Part shown: positions 20,744-28,146 of the stretch, one piece after another | Position numbering within the stretch: position 1 is the first letter of the stretch | Layout: the number at the start of each line of letters is the position of its first letter | Assembly (NCBI RefSeq): GCF_000226255.1 | Contig: NZ_AGFG01000012.1 | Coordinates: forward strand, 1-28,721 | Length of the DNA stretch: 28,721 nt | Direction: 5' to 3' | Origin: Desulfovibrio sp. A2 | GTDB taxonomy: Bacteria; Desulfobacterota; Desulfovibrionia; Desulfovibrionales; Desulfovibrionaceae | Program-made: the position numbers and the translations under genes | Notes under the pieces: generated by a model | The model's database searches: none | What the model was told of the DNA's origin: nothing | The model's input: the letters and a program-made list of their open reading frames with translations, nothing else

Positions 20744-21059
20744 CTGCGTCCCGTCTCCAGTGGTTCCTGCATCCCCCGCGGCCGATGCACCGGATGTCGC
20801 GGCACCCGTGATGTCCTGAATCGCCTGGCCGCCCCCCGCGCCACGCTCCGCCTTCGTCACGCCGCCGTCACGCCGCTGTCCCGAAGGCGCACCGCCCCGG
20901 CCGGCCGCCACGTCCGCTGCGTTCACGCCGACCGTGCTGCCGGTTGTACCGGATATCCCCCGCAAGCCGCAATCGGACAAACGGGCATCGGCGCAACGAA
21001 TCGGCGCATGGTCAGGGGCGGCAGCAAACCCACAGTAACGCAGCCCCCATCGTGTTTAA

Positions 21060-21090
21060 AGTATAAAATGGGGGAATCCCCGCCAGGGGA
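21060..21090 (-). promoter_or_regulatory. AT-rich promoter-like site with GC hairpin between the two receptor genes
   Basis: On the minus strand a hairpin TCCCC-TGGC-GGGGA (21090-21077) is followed by TTCCCCCATTTTATACTTT. TATACT (21065-21060) is a good -10 match, and the T-rich stretch could also end the upstream receptor transcript. No convincing -35 lies 16-18 bases upstream. The A/T-rich island stands out in this sequence and suggests a start or end of transcription here. Confidence 0.35.
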
Positions 21091-21120
21091 GCGCCCACGC
21101 CGATATCCGGCACTGCACGG

Positions 21121-23214
21121 TCAGTCGAGAAAACGGATTTCCGCCCGTGCGGTATGTTCCCCTTGCGGCGTCACCTTGACGTCCACCTTTCGCTTCATGA
21201 AATCGGCCGCGCCGATAAGTATCCCCTCGAAGTATTCAAACAGCGCGCGAGAGGATCGATACGTCATTATCAGGGTATTGCCCCTGTCCTCGTAAGTGAA
21301 GGCTGGCGGATTGATGCCGGGGTAGTCCTTGGTGAGCTGCTTGTGCAGTGCATCCATGCCCAGGTACATTTCCTTGAGATCGTTGGTCTTGAAGTAGCGG
21401 CGATACATCCGGTAGAAACCGTCCATGGTGTAGCGCCCCAGTTTGCGGAACACATCGCGCGTGGAATCTCCGGTGATGCGCGAAAGTTCGTGCGCCATCT
21501 GCTTCAGCACCTGGTCCGGGTAGTTGCCGGTGGCCAGGAACACGGGGTTGCCCATGGCTTCCAGTACCTTGGCGACCACGTCCCGCCCGTAGTTGCCCAC
21601 GGCGAATTCCTGCATCAGCTTGGGCAGCACGCCGCGCATCTGCCCCTGGGACTTCCACAGCTTGGTGGCGTCCACCTTGGCCTCGCTGAAGCGCACGGCC
21701 AGGGTGAGCAGTTCCTGCGAAAGCCCGGCCAGGTCGCGCGTGGCAGCCGACGCCTGCGTCGCGCCCGCCTCCGACTCCCCTGCCACGGTGGCGATGGCCT
21801 CCACCGCGCCGGTCACCTCTTCCGCCGAGGCGGACTGTTGTTCGGCCGCCGTGGCGATCTGCGCCACCCGCTCCACCATGTCCTCTATGCGCACGGTGAT
21901 GCGGGTGATGGCCTGCCCCGCCTCGTTGGAAAGCTGGGTGCTCTCGGTCACCTGGGCGCCGGTCACCTGCATGGACTGCATGGCGTCGGTGGAGCGCTGC
22001 TGGATGGTGCGCACCGCCTGCTCCACTTCCTTGGTGGCCGACATGGTCTTTTCCGCCAGTTTGCGCACCTCGTCCGCCACCACGGCGAAACCGCGCCCGG
22101 CGTCACCGGCGCGGGCCGCCTCGATGGCGGCGTTGAGGGCCAGCAGGTTGGTCTGGTCCGCGATGTCGTTGATGACCCCGATGATGCGGCCGATCTCCCC
22201 GGCCTGCCCGTCCAGTTGCTTGAGTTCCGCCGCCAGCCGGTCGGCCGATTCGGCCACCGCGTTGATGCCGCCCACGGCGCGCTGCACCAGCGCCGCGCCT
22301 TCCTTGGCGTCGTTGCGGGCGTCCTGCGCGGCGTCGGACGTGGCCGAGGCGTTGCGCGCCACCTCGATCACGGTGTTGCGCATCTGCTCCATGGCCGTGG
22401 CCACCGAGGCGGACTGCTCCTTCTGGCGCACCGCGCCCCGCGCCTGCTCGTCCGACGAGGCGGAAAGCTCTTCGGAGGCAGAGGCCACGCGCTGGGCCAG
22501 GCTGCTGATGTCCGCGCCCGTGGCCAGCAGTTCCTGCTGGCGCAACTCCAGGGCCGAGCATTCGCGCCGGGAGTCGCTGTGGTCGAACAGGGCCACCACC
22601 GCGCCCGACACGGCTCCGCGCGCGTCGGACAGCGAATCGGAAAGCGCCTGCAACGACAGGCGCGCGCCCCCGGGGGTGGCGAATTCCACGTCGCGGTGCA
22701 GGGACGTGGCGGGCGCGACGGGCATGAAGTCCAAGCCTCCGCTTGCGCCTGCCCCTCCGGCAAGGGCGTCCGCCGGCGTGCGGCCGACCATGCGGTCCGG
22801 CGGCAGGCCCGTCAGCGTGGACACGCCCTTGCTGACCCGGGCGATGCGCCCTGAGGCGTCCAGCAGCAGCACCGGCGCGGCCAGTACGTCGAAGGCCGCG
22901 TGCAGCAGGGCGGTGTCCGCCTCCAGCCGGGCGGCCTCCTCCAGGGCCGGGTACGACGAGCCCCCCCGGGCGCGGATGTCGTCCAGCACCCGCCCCGGTC
23001 CGCGCGCGAGGAATTCCGCGCGCAACCCGTCCTGCCGGGCCTCACGGATGCGCATGTCGTAGAAAAAGGCCCCGGCGGTCAGTGCAAGGCCAAGGCACAG
23101 CGCGAGGCCGGACCAGAGAAGACCGCCGGGCAACGCGAGACCGGCGGCGAGCAGACTCAGAACCGTGCCGAGGATGGCGGGAACGGGCGGGAAAGAGGTA
23201 CGCGGGTTCTTCAT
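21121..23214 (-). CDS. membrane chemoreceptor with PAS and C-terminal H-NOX haem domain
   Basis: This 697-aa methyl-accepting protein has two N-terminal membrane segments (about 12-30 and 33-52) with almost no periplasmic loop, and a PAS-like domain (about 100-215). The signalling domain follows, with its hairpin tip [20 protein letters not shown] (351-370). A complete H-NOX domain starts at about residue 526 ([12 protein letters not shown]). Haem landmarks are visible: proximal His624 in [11 protein letters not shown]-x-S-x-R as Tyr652-Ser654-Arg656, Pro636-Pro637, and Tyr661, which aligns with Tyr140 of Thermoanaerobacter H-NOX that hydrogen-bonds bound O2. All sensing parts are cytoplasmic. 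The ATG has GGAG six bases upstream. The stop lies some 380 bp upstream of the soluble receptor-like gene, and a chemotaxis operon follows. Confidence 0.92.
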   Translation of the reverse strand: MKNPRTSFPPVPAILGTVLSLLAAGLALPGGLLWSGLALCLGLALTAGAFFYDMRIREARQDGLRAEFLARGPGRVLDDIRARGGSSYPALEEAARLEADTALLHAAFDVLAAPVLLLDASGRIARVSKGVSTLTGLPPDRMVGRTPADALAGGAGASGGLDFMPVAPATSLHRDVEFATPGGARLSLQALSDSLSDARGAVSGAVVALFDHSDSRRECSALELRQQELLATGADISSLAQRVASASEELSASSDEQARGAVRQKEQSASVATAMEQMRNTVIEVARNASATSDAAQDARNDAKEGAALVQRAVGGINAVAESADRLAAELKQLDGQAGEIGRIIGVINDIADQTNLLALNAAIEAARAGDAGRGFAVVADEVRKLAEKTMSATKEVEQAVRTIQQRSTDAMQSMQVTGAQVTESTQLSNEAGQAITRITVRIEDMVERVAQIATAAEQQSASAEEVTGAVEAIATVAGESEAGATQASAATRDLAGLSQELLTLAVRFSEAKVDATKLWKSQGQMRGVLPKLMQEFAVGNYGRDVVAKVLEAMGNPVFLATGNYPDQVLKQMAHELSRITGDSTRDVFRKLGRYTMDGFYRMYRRYFKTNDLKEMYLGMDALHKQLTKDYPGINPPAFTYEDRGNTLIMTYRSSRALFEYFEGILIGAADFMKRKVDVKVTPQGEHTARAEIRFLD

Positions 23215-23260
23215 GGCGATCTCCGTTATCGCGGTGGTGACGTTCCGGCAAATTGCCCTG

Positions 23261-23288
23261 AATGTACCCTGTTGGGCGGCGCAAGCAA
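23261..23288 (-). promoter_or_regulatory. candidate promoter of the H-NOX receptor gene
   Basis: On the minus strand TTGCTT (23288-23283) and TACATT (23266-23261) are 16 bases apart, about 47 bp upstream of the receptor ATG, in the 244-bp gap behind radA. By-eye match to a sigma70-type promoter; no flagellar sigma28 consensus was seen. Confidence 0.4.
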
Positions 23289-23458
23289 GCGGCATTGCCC
23301 AGATTATCATGCGCGAAACAGCGAAGGCGGTCACGAAGGTGCGTTCGGGGACGATACGGAAGCGCGGCGCGCAAACGCCGGGTGCGGATGCCGGGGCATG
23401 GGTCGGGGGGATGGGGGCGGGGGAAAGGCGCAAGCGCGCGAAAGACGCCCCCCTGATG

Positions 23459-24916
23459 CTAGACGCCGTCGTCCTCGCCGCTGCCGGAACCGGAGCCCGT
23501 GGCCCCGCCGTCGACGGCAAGGCCGCGCGCGCCCTGTCCGTCGGCCTGGGCGGCATACGCGGGGCGGCGGGCGCGTCGGAACAGCGCGTCCTGCAAGGCG
23601 GCCACGGTGGGCACGCCGCGCGCGTCATCGTCGGCGGGGTGGAGAAGGGGCGTGTAGCCAAGCCTGCGGGCTTGGTCGCGGCGGATGGCATGGGCGGCCA
23701 CCGGGCGCACCTGGCCATTGAGGTCCACCTCGCCCCAGAACACGGCCCGCTCGGGCAAGGGCAGGTCGTAGAACGACGAGAGCACGGCGGCCACCAGTCC
23801 CAGGTCCATGCCGGGGTCCTGCAGCTTCATGCCGCCGCCTATCTTTGCGTAGATGTCCACCTGCCCGAAGTTGAGGCGCAGCCGCTTTTCCAGCACCGCC
23901 AGCAGCAGATGCAGGCGGTTCACGTCGAATCCCAGGCCCGTGCGGCGCGGAATGGCAAGGTAGCTGCGGGTGACCAGGGCCTGCACCTCCACCGCCAGCG
24001 GCCGCTGACCGTCCACGGCCATGACCAGCGCGGTGCCCGACAGGGCCGGGTCGCGCGCGCCGAGAAAGAAGGTGGAGGGGTCTTCCACCACCTCCATGCC
24101 CTGCTCGGCCATGCGGAAGACCAGCAGTTCCTGGTTGGGGCCGAAGCGGTTCTTGAGCACCCGCAGCAGGCGGAACATCTGCCGCCGGTCGCCTTCGATG
24201 GAGATGACCGTGTCCACCAGGTGTTCCAACAGGCGCGGCCCCGCCAGCGCGCCATCCTTGGTCACGTGGCCCACCAGCAACACCGTGGTGCCGCTGCGCT
24301 TGCAGGCCTCGACGATTTCCGTGGAAACGGCGCGCACCTGGCTGACGTTGCCGGGCAGTCCTTCCGCCCGGTCGGAACTGACGGTCTGCACGGAATCGAC
24401 GATGAGCAGCGCGGGGGCGGCGGGGCCTTCCAGCAGGGGCAGCACGTCATCCAGCCGGGTGGTGGCCACGGCCATGAGTTCGTCGTGCAGCACGCCCAGC
24501 CGTTCGGCGCGCGATTTGAGCTGGGGCAGCGATTCCTCGCCGGAAAGGTACAGCACGGAGCGGTTCGAGGCCGCCACGGACCCGGCCACCTGCAACAGCA
24601 GCGTGGACTTGCCGATGCCCGGCTCGCCGCCCACAAGAATGGCCGCACCCGGCACCAGCCCCTTGCCCAGCACCCGGTCCAGCGCATCAAGTCCGCTGCC
24701 GAAGGGCTCTGCCCCGTGGTCGGCCACATCCTTGAGCGGTTGCGCCCTGCCCTGCGCGCCAACGGACGACGCCCCGGAGCGCGCCCCGGCCCGGCCCTCG
24801 CGCGGGGCCACGGTAAGCTCCAGAGTGTTCCATTCCTTGCAGGCGGGGCACTGGCCGCGCCATTGCGGCGCGCGCGCCCCGCAGGCGGTGCAGACGTAGG
24901 TTTCGCGCAGCTTCAC
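23459..24916 (-). CDS. radA: DNA repair protein RadA/Sms
   Basis: RadA is a RecA-like helicase that extends branch migration during recombinational repair. The 485-aa product has an N-terminal zinc finger (Cys9, Cys12, Cys23, Cys26), Walker [11 protein letters not shown] (96-105), Walker [11 protein letters not shown], the RadA-specific KNRFG motif (near 257), and a C-terminal Lon-protease-like domain ([15 protein letters not shown], then [19 protein letters not shown]). The last 20 residues are Gly/Ser-rich. The GTG start lies nine bases behind the stop of the zinc-ribbon gene; no strong ribosome-binding site is seen, so translation may depend on coupling. All motifs needed for activity appear intact. 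Confidence 0.96.
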   Translation of the reverse strand: MKLRETYVCTACGARAPQWRGQCPACKEWNTLELTVAPREGRAGARSGASSVGAQGRAQPLKDVADHGAEPFGSGLDALDRVLGKGLVPGAAILVGGEPGIGKSTLLLQVAGSVAASNRSVLYLSGEESLPQLKSRAERLGVLHDELMAVATTRLDDVLPLLEGPAAPALLIVDSVQTVSSDRAEGLPGNVSQVRAVSTEIVEACKRSGTTVLLVGHVTKDGALAGPRLLEHLVDTVISIEGDRRQMFRLLRVLKNRFGPNQELLVFRMAEQGMEVVEDPSTFFLGARDPALSGTALVMAVDGQRPLAVEVQALVTRSYLAIPRRTGLGFDVNRLHLLLAVLEKRLRLNFGQVDIYAKIGGGMKLQDPGMDLGLVAAVLSSFYDLPLPERAVFWGEVDLNGQVRPVAAHAIRRDQARRLGYTPLLHPADDDARGVPTVAALQDALFRRARRPAYAAQADGQGARGLAVDGGATGSGSGSGEDDGV

Positions 24917-24925
24917 GGGCGCACG

Positions 24926-25885
24926 CTACTTGCTTTCGGGCGGGGTGCGCGCCTCCACCACCTTGACGCCGAATTCGGCCACGGAGGCGGGCGGGTTGTA
25001 GAACACCACCATGAACGGCACTTCGCCGCCGGGAGGCACGTTGGTGTTGTTGGTGAGGATCTCGATCTTGTTGTTCAGGGCCGTTTCCAGCTCCTGCTCG
25101 CCCAGCACCTGCAACTGGAACAGCGACACGGTGACGCCGCACAACTGCTGCTTGGTGACCACGGCCGCGCCGTTGGCGTCGTAGAGCGAAGCCTCGATCT
25201 TGATCAGTTCGCGGGGGGAGGAGAAGTTGTTCACCACCTTGCCCTCGATCACCGCCACCTGGCCCACCTTCTCGTTGTTCACGTAGTACTGGCGGTAGTT
25301 GCGCAAGGCGATGTTCTTGATCTGCTCGGTGCCGTTGACCGCAGGCGGCGGCGTATCCGCCGCCTTATCCGAGGGCCAGATGCCGGTGAAGCGCAGGGTG
25401 ACGCCCAAGGCCACGGCCAGCAACACGGCCACGAAACCGGCGACGACCGGCCAGCCATACTTCTTGGGCGGCACGGCGGGCGGGGCGTCGTCGAGGTTGT
25501 AGCCCTTCATGGAGCCGATGATGTCGCTGACGTCGGGGCCTTCGTCGCCAGCCCGGTCGCGCTTGCGCGCTTCGGCCTGCATTTTGGCGCGCACGGCGGC
25601 GTCCAGCTTGGCGTCGTCGCTGGCAACGTCGAAGGGGCCGTGGTCCAGTTCCGCGCCGTTGGCGGAAACAAGGCCATTGGCCGCGCCCTGCGTGTCTTCA
25701 CCCATGCCGACGCCGCCCATGCCGGCGTCGAAATCAGGGACGCCGTCCGTGGACGCCGAAGGCGGGGTGGCCGCCTCTATGGGAAAGACGGACTTGCACA
25801 GCGTGCACTTCAACTTCGCACCGGGGCGGGCGCGATCGTCGGGGAGGTTGTACTTGGTCGAGCAGCTGGGGCAGATGACGATCAT
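24926..25885 (-). CDS. zinc-ribbon (MJ0042-type) single-pass membrane protein with DUF3426 domain
   Basis: The 319-aa product opens with a zinc ribbon CPSCSTKYNLPDD...CTLC (Cys5, Cys8, Cys27, Cys30), typical of the MJ0042 finger. A long acidic, low-complexity linker (about 36-135) follows, then one membrane segment (YGWPVVAGFVAVLLAVALGV, about 143-165), and an extracytoplasmic domain of the DUF3426 type (IKNIALRNYRQYYVNNEKVG, EGKVVNNFSSPRELIKIEASLYD, NTNVPPGGEVPFMVVFYNPP). The finger would lie in the cytoplasm and the DUF3426 part outside. The ATG has GAGG six bases upstream. It stands between hpt and radA in one transcription direction. The function of the family is not established; the domain calls come from pattern recognition. 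Confidence 0.85.
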   Translation of the reverse strand: MIVICPSCSTKYNLPDDRARPGAKLKCTLCKSVFPIEAATPPSASTDGVPDFDAGMGGVGMGEDTQGAANGLVSANGAELDHGPFDVASDDAKLDAAVRAKMQAEARKRDRAGDEGPDVSDIIGSMKGYNLDDAPPAVPPKKYGWPVVAGFVAVLLAVALGVTLRFTGIWPSDKAADTPPPAVNGTEQIKNIALRNYRQYYVNNEKVGQVAVIEGKVVNNFSSPRELIKIEASLYDANGAAVVTKQQLCGVTVSLFQLQVLGEQELETALNNKIEILTNNTNVPPGGEVPFMVVFYNPPASVAEFGVKVVEARTPPESK

Positions 25886-25954
25886 CGGGCACCTCGGGCG
25901 TGGGATCTCGGCGAATGGCCGGGGCGCGACGACGGACAGGCGGTTTCGCCCACC

Positions 25955-26494
25955 CTATGCACCCTCGGGTTCGATGACGGCTTCGTAGATGCCGGGAAGT
26001 TCGCGATACCGTTCGGCATAGTCGAGCCCATACCCTACAATGAAGCCACCGGGCAACGCAAACCCGGCGAAGTCGACGCGCACGGGCACGGCGCGGCGTT
26101 CCTGCTTGTCCACCAGCGCGGCCAGGCGCAGGCTCTTGGCGCCGCGCGCCGCCAGTTGGCGGAACAGGAAGTCCACGGTGTGGCCGGTGTCCACGATGTC
26201 TTCCACCAGCAGCACGTGCTTGCCCTGCAAGGGCACCTCCACGTCCTTGGTAAAGCTGACGGTGCCGCAGGTGGCGGTTGACGCGCCGTAGCTGGCCACG
26301 CGCACGAAATCGAGTTCGGGGCGCATGTCCAGGTGCCGCACCAGGTCGGCGAAGAACATGAACGCGCCCTTCAGCACGCAGACAACCACCAGTTCCTCGC
26401 CCGCGTACAGGCGGTTGATCTCCTGGCCCATCTCGGCCACACGCGCGGCAATGGCCTGCGCGTCGTACACCACCTTCAGTTCCTTGATCGTCAT
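25955..26494 (-). CDS. hpt: hypoxanthine phosphoribosyltransferase
   Basis: The enzyme converts hypoxanthine (and often guanine) with PRPP to IMP (GMP) in purine salvage. The 179-aa product has the PRPP-binding motif VLLVEDIVDTGHT (94-106), the substrate strand VCVLKGAFMFFADLVR (38-53), the flexible loop VASYGASTATCGTVSF (66-81), LVDKQERRAVPVRVDFAGF, and VGYGLDYAERYRELPGI near the end, in the order seen in bacterial Hpt. The ATG has GGAGG ten bases upstream; the frame extending to 26935 has no support. The gap to the acetyltransferase upstream is 149 bp with no clear hairpin. The exact base preference cannot be judged. Confidence 0.95.
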   Translation of the reverse strand: MTIKELKVVYDAQAIAARVAEMGQEINRLYAGEELVVVCVLKGAFMFFADLVRHLDMRPELDFVRVASYGASTATCGTVSFTKDVEVPLQGKHVLLVEDIVDTGHTVDFLFRQLAARGAKSLRLAALVDKQERRAVPVRVDFAGFALPGGFIVGYGLDYAERYRELPGIYEAVIEPEGA

Positions 26495-26643
26495 TGTCGT
26501 CCGGCCTCCGGGCCTGGGTATTTTGATGATGCGAATGCGGGGGGCATCGCCACGCGGCATGGGTTGCGCCGCATGGGGGACCGCCCCGCAAGGGCAATTC
26601 ACTATCGTCAACGAACGCCGGGGGCGCCGGGGCCGCCGCGCGG

Positions 26644-27111
26644 CTACATTTCCAGCAGTACCGCCGTCTCGTCGCAGTCGGGGAACTTGGGACAGTGGAT
26701 GCAGTCCGCCCATATTTTCTGGGGCAGCACGTCCTTCTCCACCACCCGGAACCCCATCTTCAGAAAGAAATCCACCTGATAGGTCAACGCGAACACCCGG
26801 AAGATGCCCAGGGTCACGGCATCGCTCAGGCAGGCATCCACCAGCTTGCGGCCCCAGCCCTTGCCGCGCAGCACGTCGGCCACCACCAGCGAACGCACCT
26901 CGGCGATGTCGTCCCAGGCGATGGACAAAGCGCAACAGCCCACCAGCGGGCCGCCGTCGTCCGGGTCGATGACCACGAAGTCGCGCAGGTGGCTGTACAG
27001 CTGGTTCAGCGAACGGGGCAGCAGCAGCCCCTGGCCGGAGGTATGCATGAGGAGGCCGTGGATGGCCTTCACGTCCTGCACGCGGGCCTTGCGGATGTAA
27101 GGCTGGCCCAT
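26644..27111 (-). CDS. GNAT acetyltransferase, ArgA-like (putative N-acetylglutamate synthase)
   Basis: This 155-aa single GNAT domain has an acetyl-CoA loop RGKGWGRKL (82-90) and the GNAT strand EVRSLVVAD before it. The C-terminal LTYQVDFFLKMGFRVVEKDVLPQKIWADC resembles the short ArgA-type N-acetylglutamate synthases (arginine pathway) rather than RimI-type enzymes. A Cys cluster follows, C137-x2-C140-x5-C146, which is typical of these short forms and might bind metal. The ATG begins immediately after the TAG of the thioredoxin-like gene, so translation is coupled to it. The pairing with a TlpA-like protein has no obvious meaning. Substrate assignment to glutamate is an inference from the C-terminal motif. 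Confidence 0.8.
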   Translation of the reverse strand: MGQPYIRKARVQDVKAIHGLLMHTSGQGLLLPRSLNQLYSHLRDFVVIDPDDGGPLVGCCALSIAWDDIAEVRSLVVADVLRGKGWGRKLVDACLSDAVTLGIFRVFALTYQVDFFLKMGFRVVEKDVLPQKIWADCIHCPKFPDCDETAVLLEM

Positions 27112-27588
27112 CTACTTGCCCCCCAGCAGGGTATCCACGAACTTGCCCAGTTCCTCCGCCTCGACAAGGCCCACGTGGTTGGCCACCAGTTTGCCTTCAC
27201 GGTCGTAGACCAGCAGTTGCGGAATGGAGGACACGTTGAAGAACCGCTGCAACTCCTCCTTGCCTTTCCACACCGGGTAGTTGAACGGCGTGCGGGACAT
27301 GAAGGCCGCGAGTTGCTTGGGGTTGTCGTCCAGCGAGATGCCGTACAGGGCCACCTTGTCCTCTGGATAGCGGGCGCGCACGCTGATCAGGCCGGGAATC
27401 TCCTCCAGGCACGGCGGGCACCACGAGGCAAAGAAATTGACGATGACCACCTTGCCCTTGGCGGCGGTGACGCGGCGCAGCAACTCGCCGGAGCCCAATT
27501 CTTCCACCCCGGTGGGGGCCGCGACGGCCGCGCCGCACAGGGCGGCAAGCACCAGTGGCAGAAGAACGAGCGATATCAGGCGTTTCAT
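27112..27588 (-). CDS. exported TlpA/ResA-like thioredoxin
   Basis: This is a periplasmic thiol-disulfide oxidoreductase of 158 aa. The signal peptide MKRLISLVLLPLVLAALCGA continues to AVAA, with likely cleavage after residue 24. The Cys in LAALC does not sit in a good lipobox, so a lipoprotein is less likely. The thioredoxin core follows, with VVIVNFFASWCPPC (active site Cys57 and Cys60), LEEIPGLISVRARYP, YGISLDDNPKQLAAFM, SSIPQLLVYDREGKLV and a final helix. The cis-Pro (IPQ) is present. The ATG has GGAGG seven bases upstream. Its partner, perhaps a cytochrome c maturation factor or a membrane reductant such as CcdA, is not in the window. Confidence 0.93.
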   Translation of the reverse strand: MKRLISLVLLPLVLAALCGAAVAAPTGVEELGSGELLRRVTAAKGKVVIVNFFASWCPPCLEEIPGLISVRARYPEDKVALYGISLDDNPKQLAAFMSRTPFNYPVWKGKEELQRFFNVSSIPQLLVYDREGKLVANHVGLVEAEELGKFVDTLLGGK

Positions 27589-27890
27589 CAGGAAGCCTCC
27601 GATTGATGGAACCGGCGGAAACGGCGCGGCAACGGGCACCGGCCCGGCGCACCCCCGGCATCCGCCGCAGGGGCGGAGCGCATTCTTACCGCCGAACGTG
27701 CGCCGGGGCAACCGGCGCGTCCCGACAAGTCGTCCCAAAGGCCACGCGGGCTGTCACCCAGAACAGACACCCGGCAATGAACAGAAAATGAAAGGAAACG
27801 GATTAACGAGACGACGAAACCACCCGGCAGGCGAGGGGTGTGAAAAAGTCGTTACTGCGCAGAGGGGTACAGCTACGATTCAGCAACTGG
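27589..27890. other. non-coding gap upstream of the thioredoxin gene
   Basis: About 300 bp between the thioredoxin ATG and the inverted-repeat element carry no convincing gene. The right half (27770-27890) is clearly less GC-rich than the surrounding genes. It may hold a promoter for the minus-strand operon (see 27683-27711) and may contain the left flank of an older insertion. A frame opening at GTG 27840 runs rightwards through the element and then antisense to the B12 gene; it is not accepted as a gene. Confidence 0.4.
27683..27711 (-). promoter_or_regulatory. weak promoter candidate for the tlpA-like operon
   Basis: TTGCCC (27711-27706) and TAAGAA (27688-27683) stand 17 bases apart on the minus strand, about 95 bp upstream of the thioredoxin ATG. 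The -10 match is only partial. Confidence 0.22.
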
Positions 27891-28139
27891 CTCAAAATTA
27901 GGCTTTTCGTTTGTTGGCAAGGAAAACAAGCCTGCCATGAGGGAGTGCGGCAGCCGTTAAGCGAATCTTCGAGCATTACGGATGGCGACCGCAGAGCGTA
28001 CTCTTATCGTATTCGACCGACATGGCAGGCGAAGTTTGACCGCGTTGCGCACGATGGCCGTAGGGCTCACAAGCTCGCCCAACGGCCACGCTTCGCACCC
28101 TTCGGGTCGGAAGCCAACGGGCGAAAAGACAATTTTGAG
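27891..28139. mobile_element. MITE-like 249-bp element with imperfect terminal inverted repeats
   Basis: The left end (27891-27918) reads CTCAAAATT, A, GG, CTTTTCG, TTT, GTTGGC. The right end on the other strand (28139-28113) reads CTCAAAATT, GT, CTTTTCG, CCC, GTTGGC: 23 identical positions with one gap and four mismatches. Inside, GCCTGCCATG (27930-27939) and CATGGCAGGC (28021-28030) form a second perfect inverted repeat. TGGCCGT-A-GGGC and GCCC-A-ACGGCCA (28055-28088) form a hairpin, and ACCC-TTC-GGGT (28097-28107) forms another. The element is less GC-rich than its surroundings and holds no convincing gene. The right end lies 7 bp from the B12 protein's stop codon. No target-site duplication is visible. 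A structured RNA is the main alternative to a transposable element. Confidence 0.55.
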
Positions 28140-28146
28140 TCGCTTC

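Noticed and set aside
23413..23452. Terminator behind radA (GGGGGCG / CGCCCCC stem)
   Set aside because: The loop is long (26 bases) and no T-run follows on the minus strand; pairing of G- and C-runs is expected by chance in such sequence.
23165..26281. 1038-aa plus-strand open frame
   Set aside because: Lies antisense to radA, the zinc-ribbon gene and hpt and crosses their intergenic gaps; composition typical of a GC-driven mirror frame.
26495..26643. Promoter for hpt from TTGACG at about 26608
   Set aside because: No -10-like hexamer lies at a suitable distance in the GC-rich sequence that follows.
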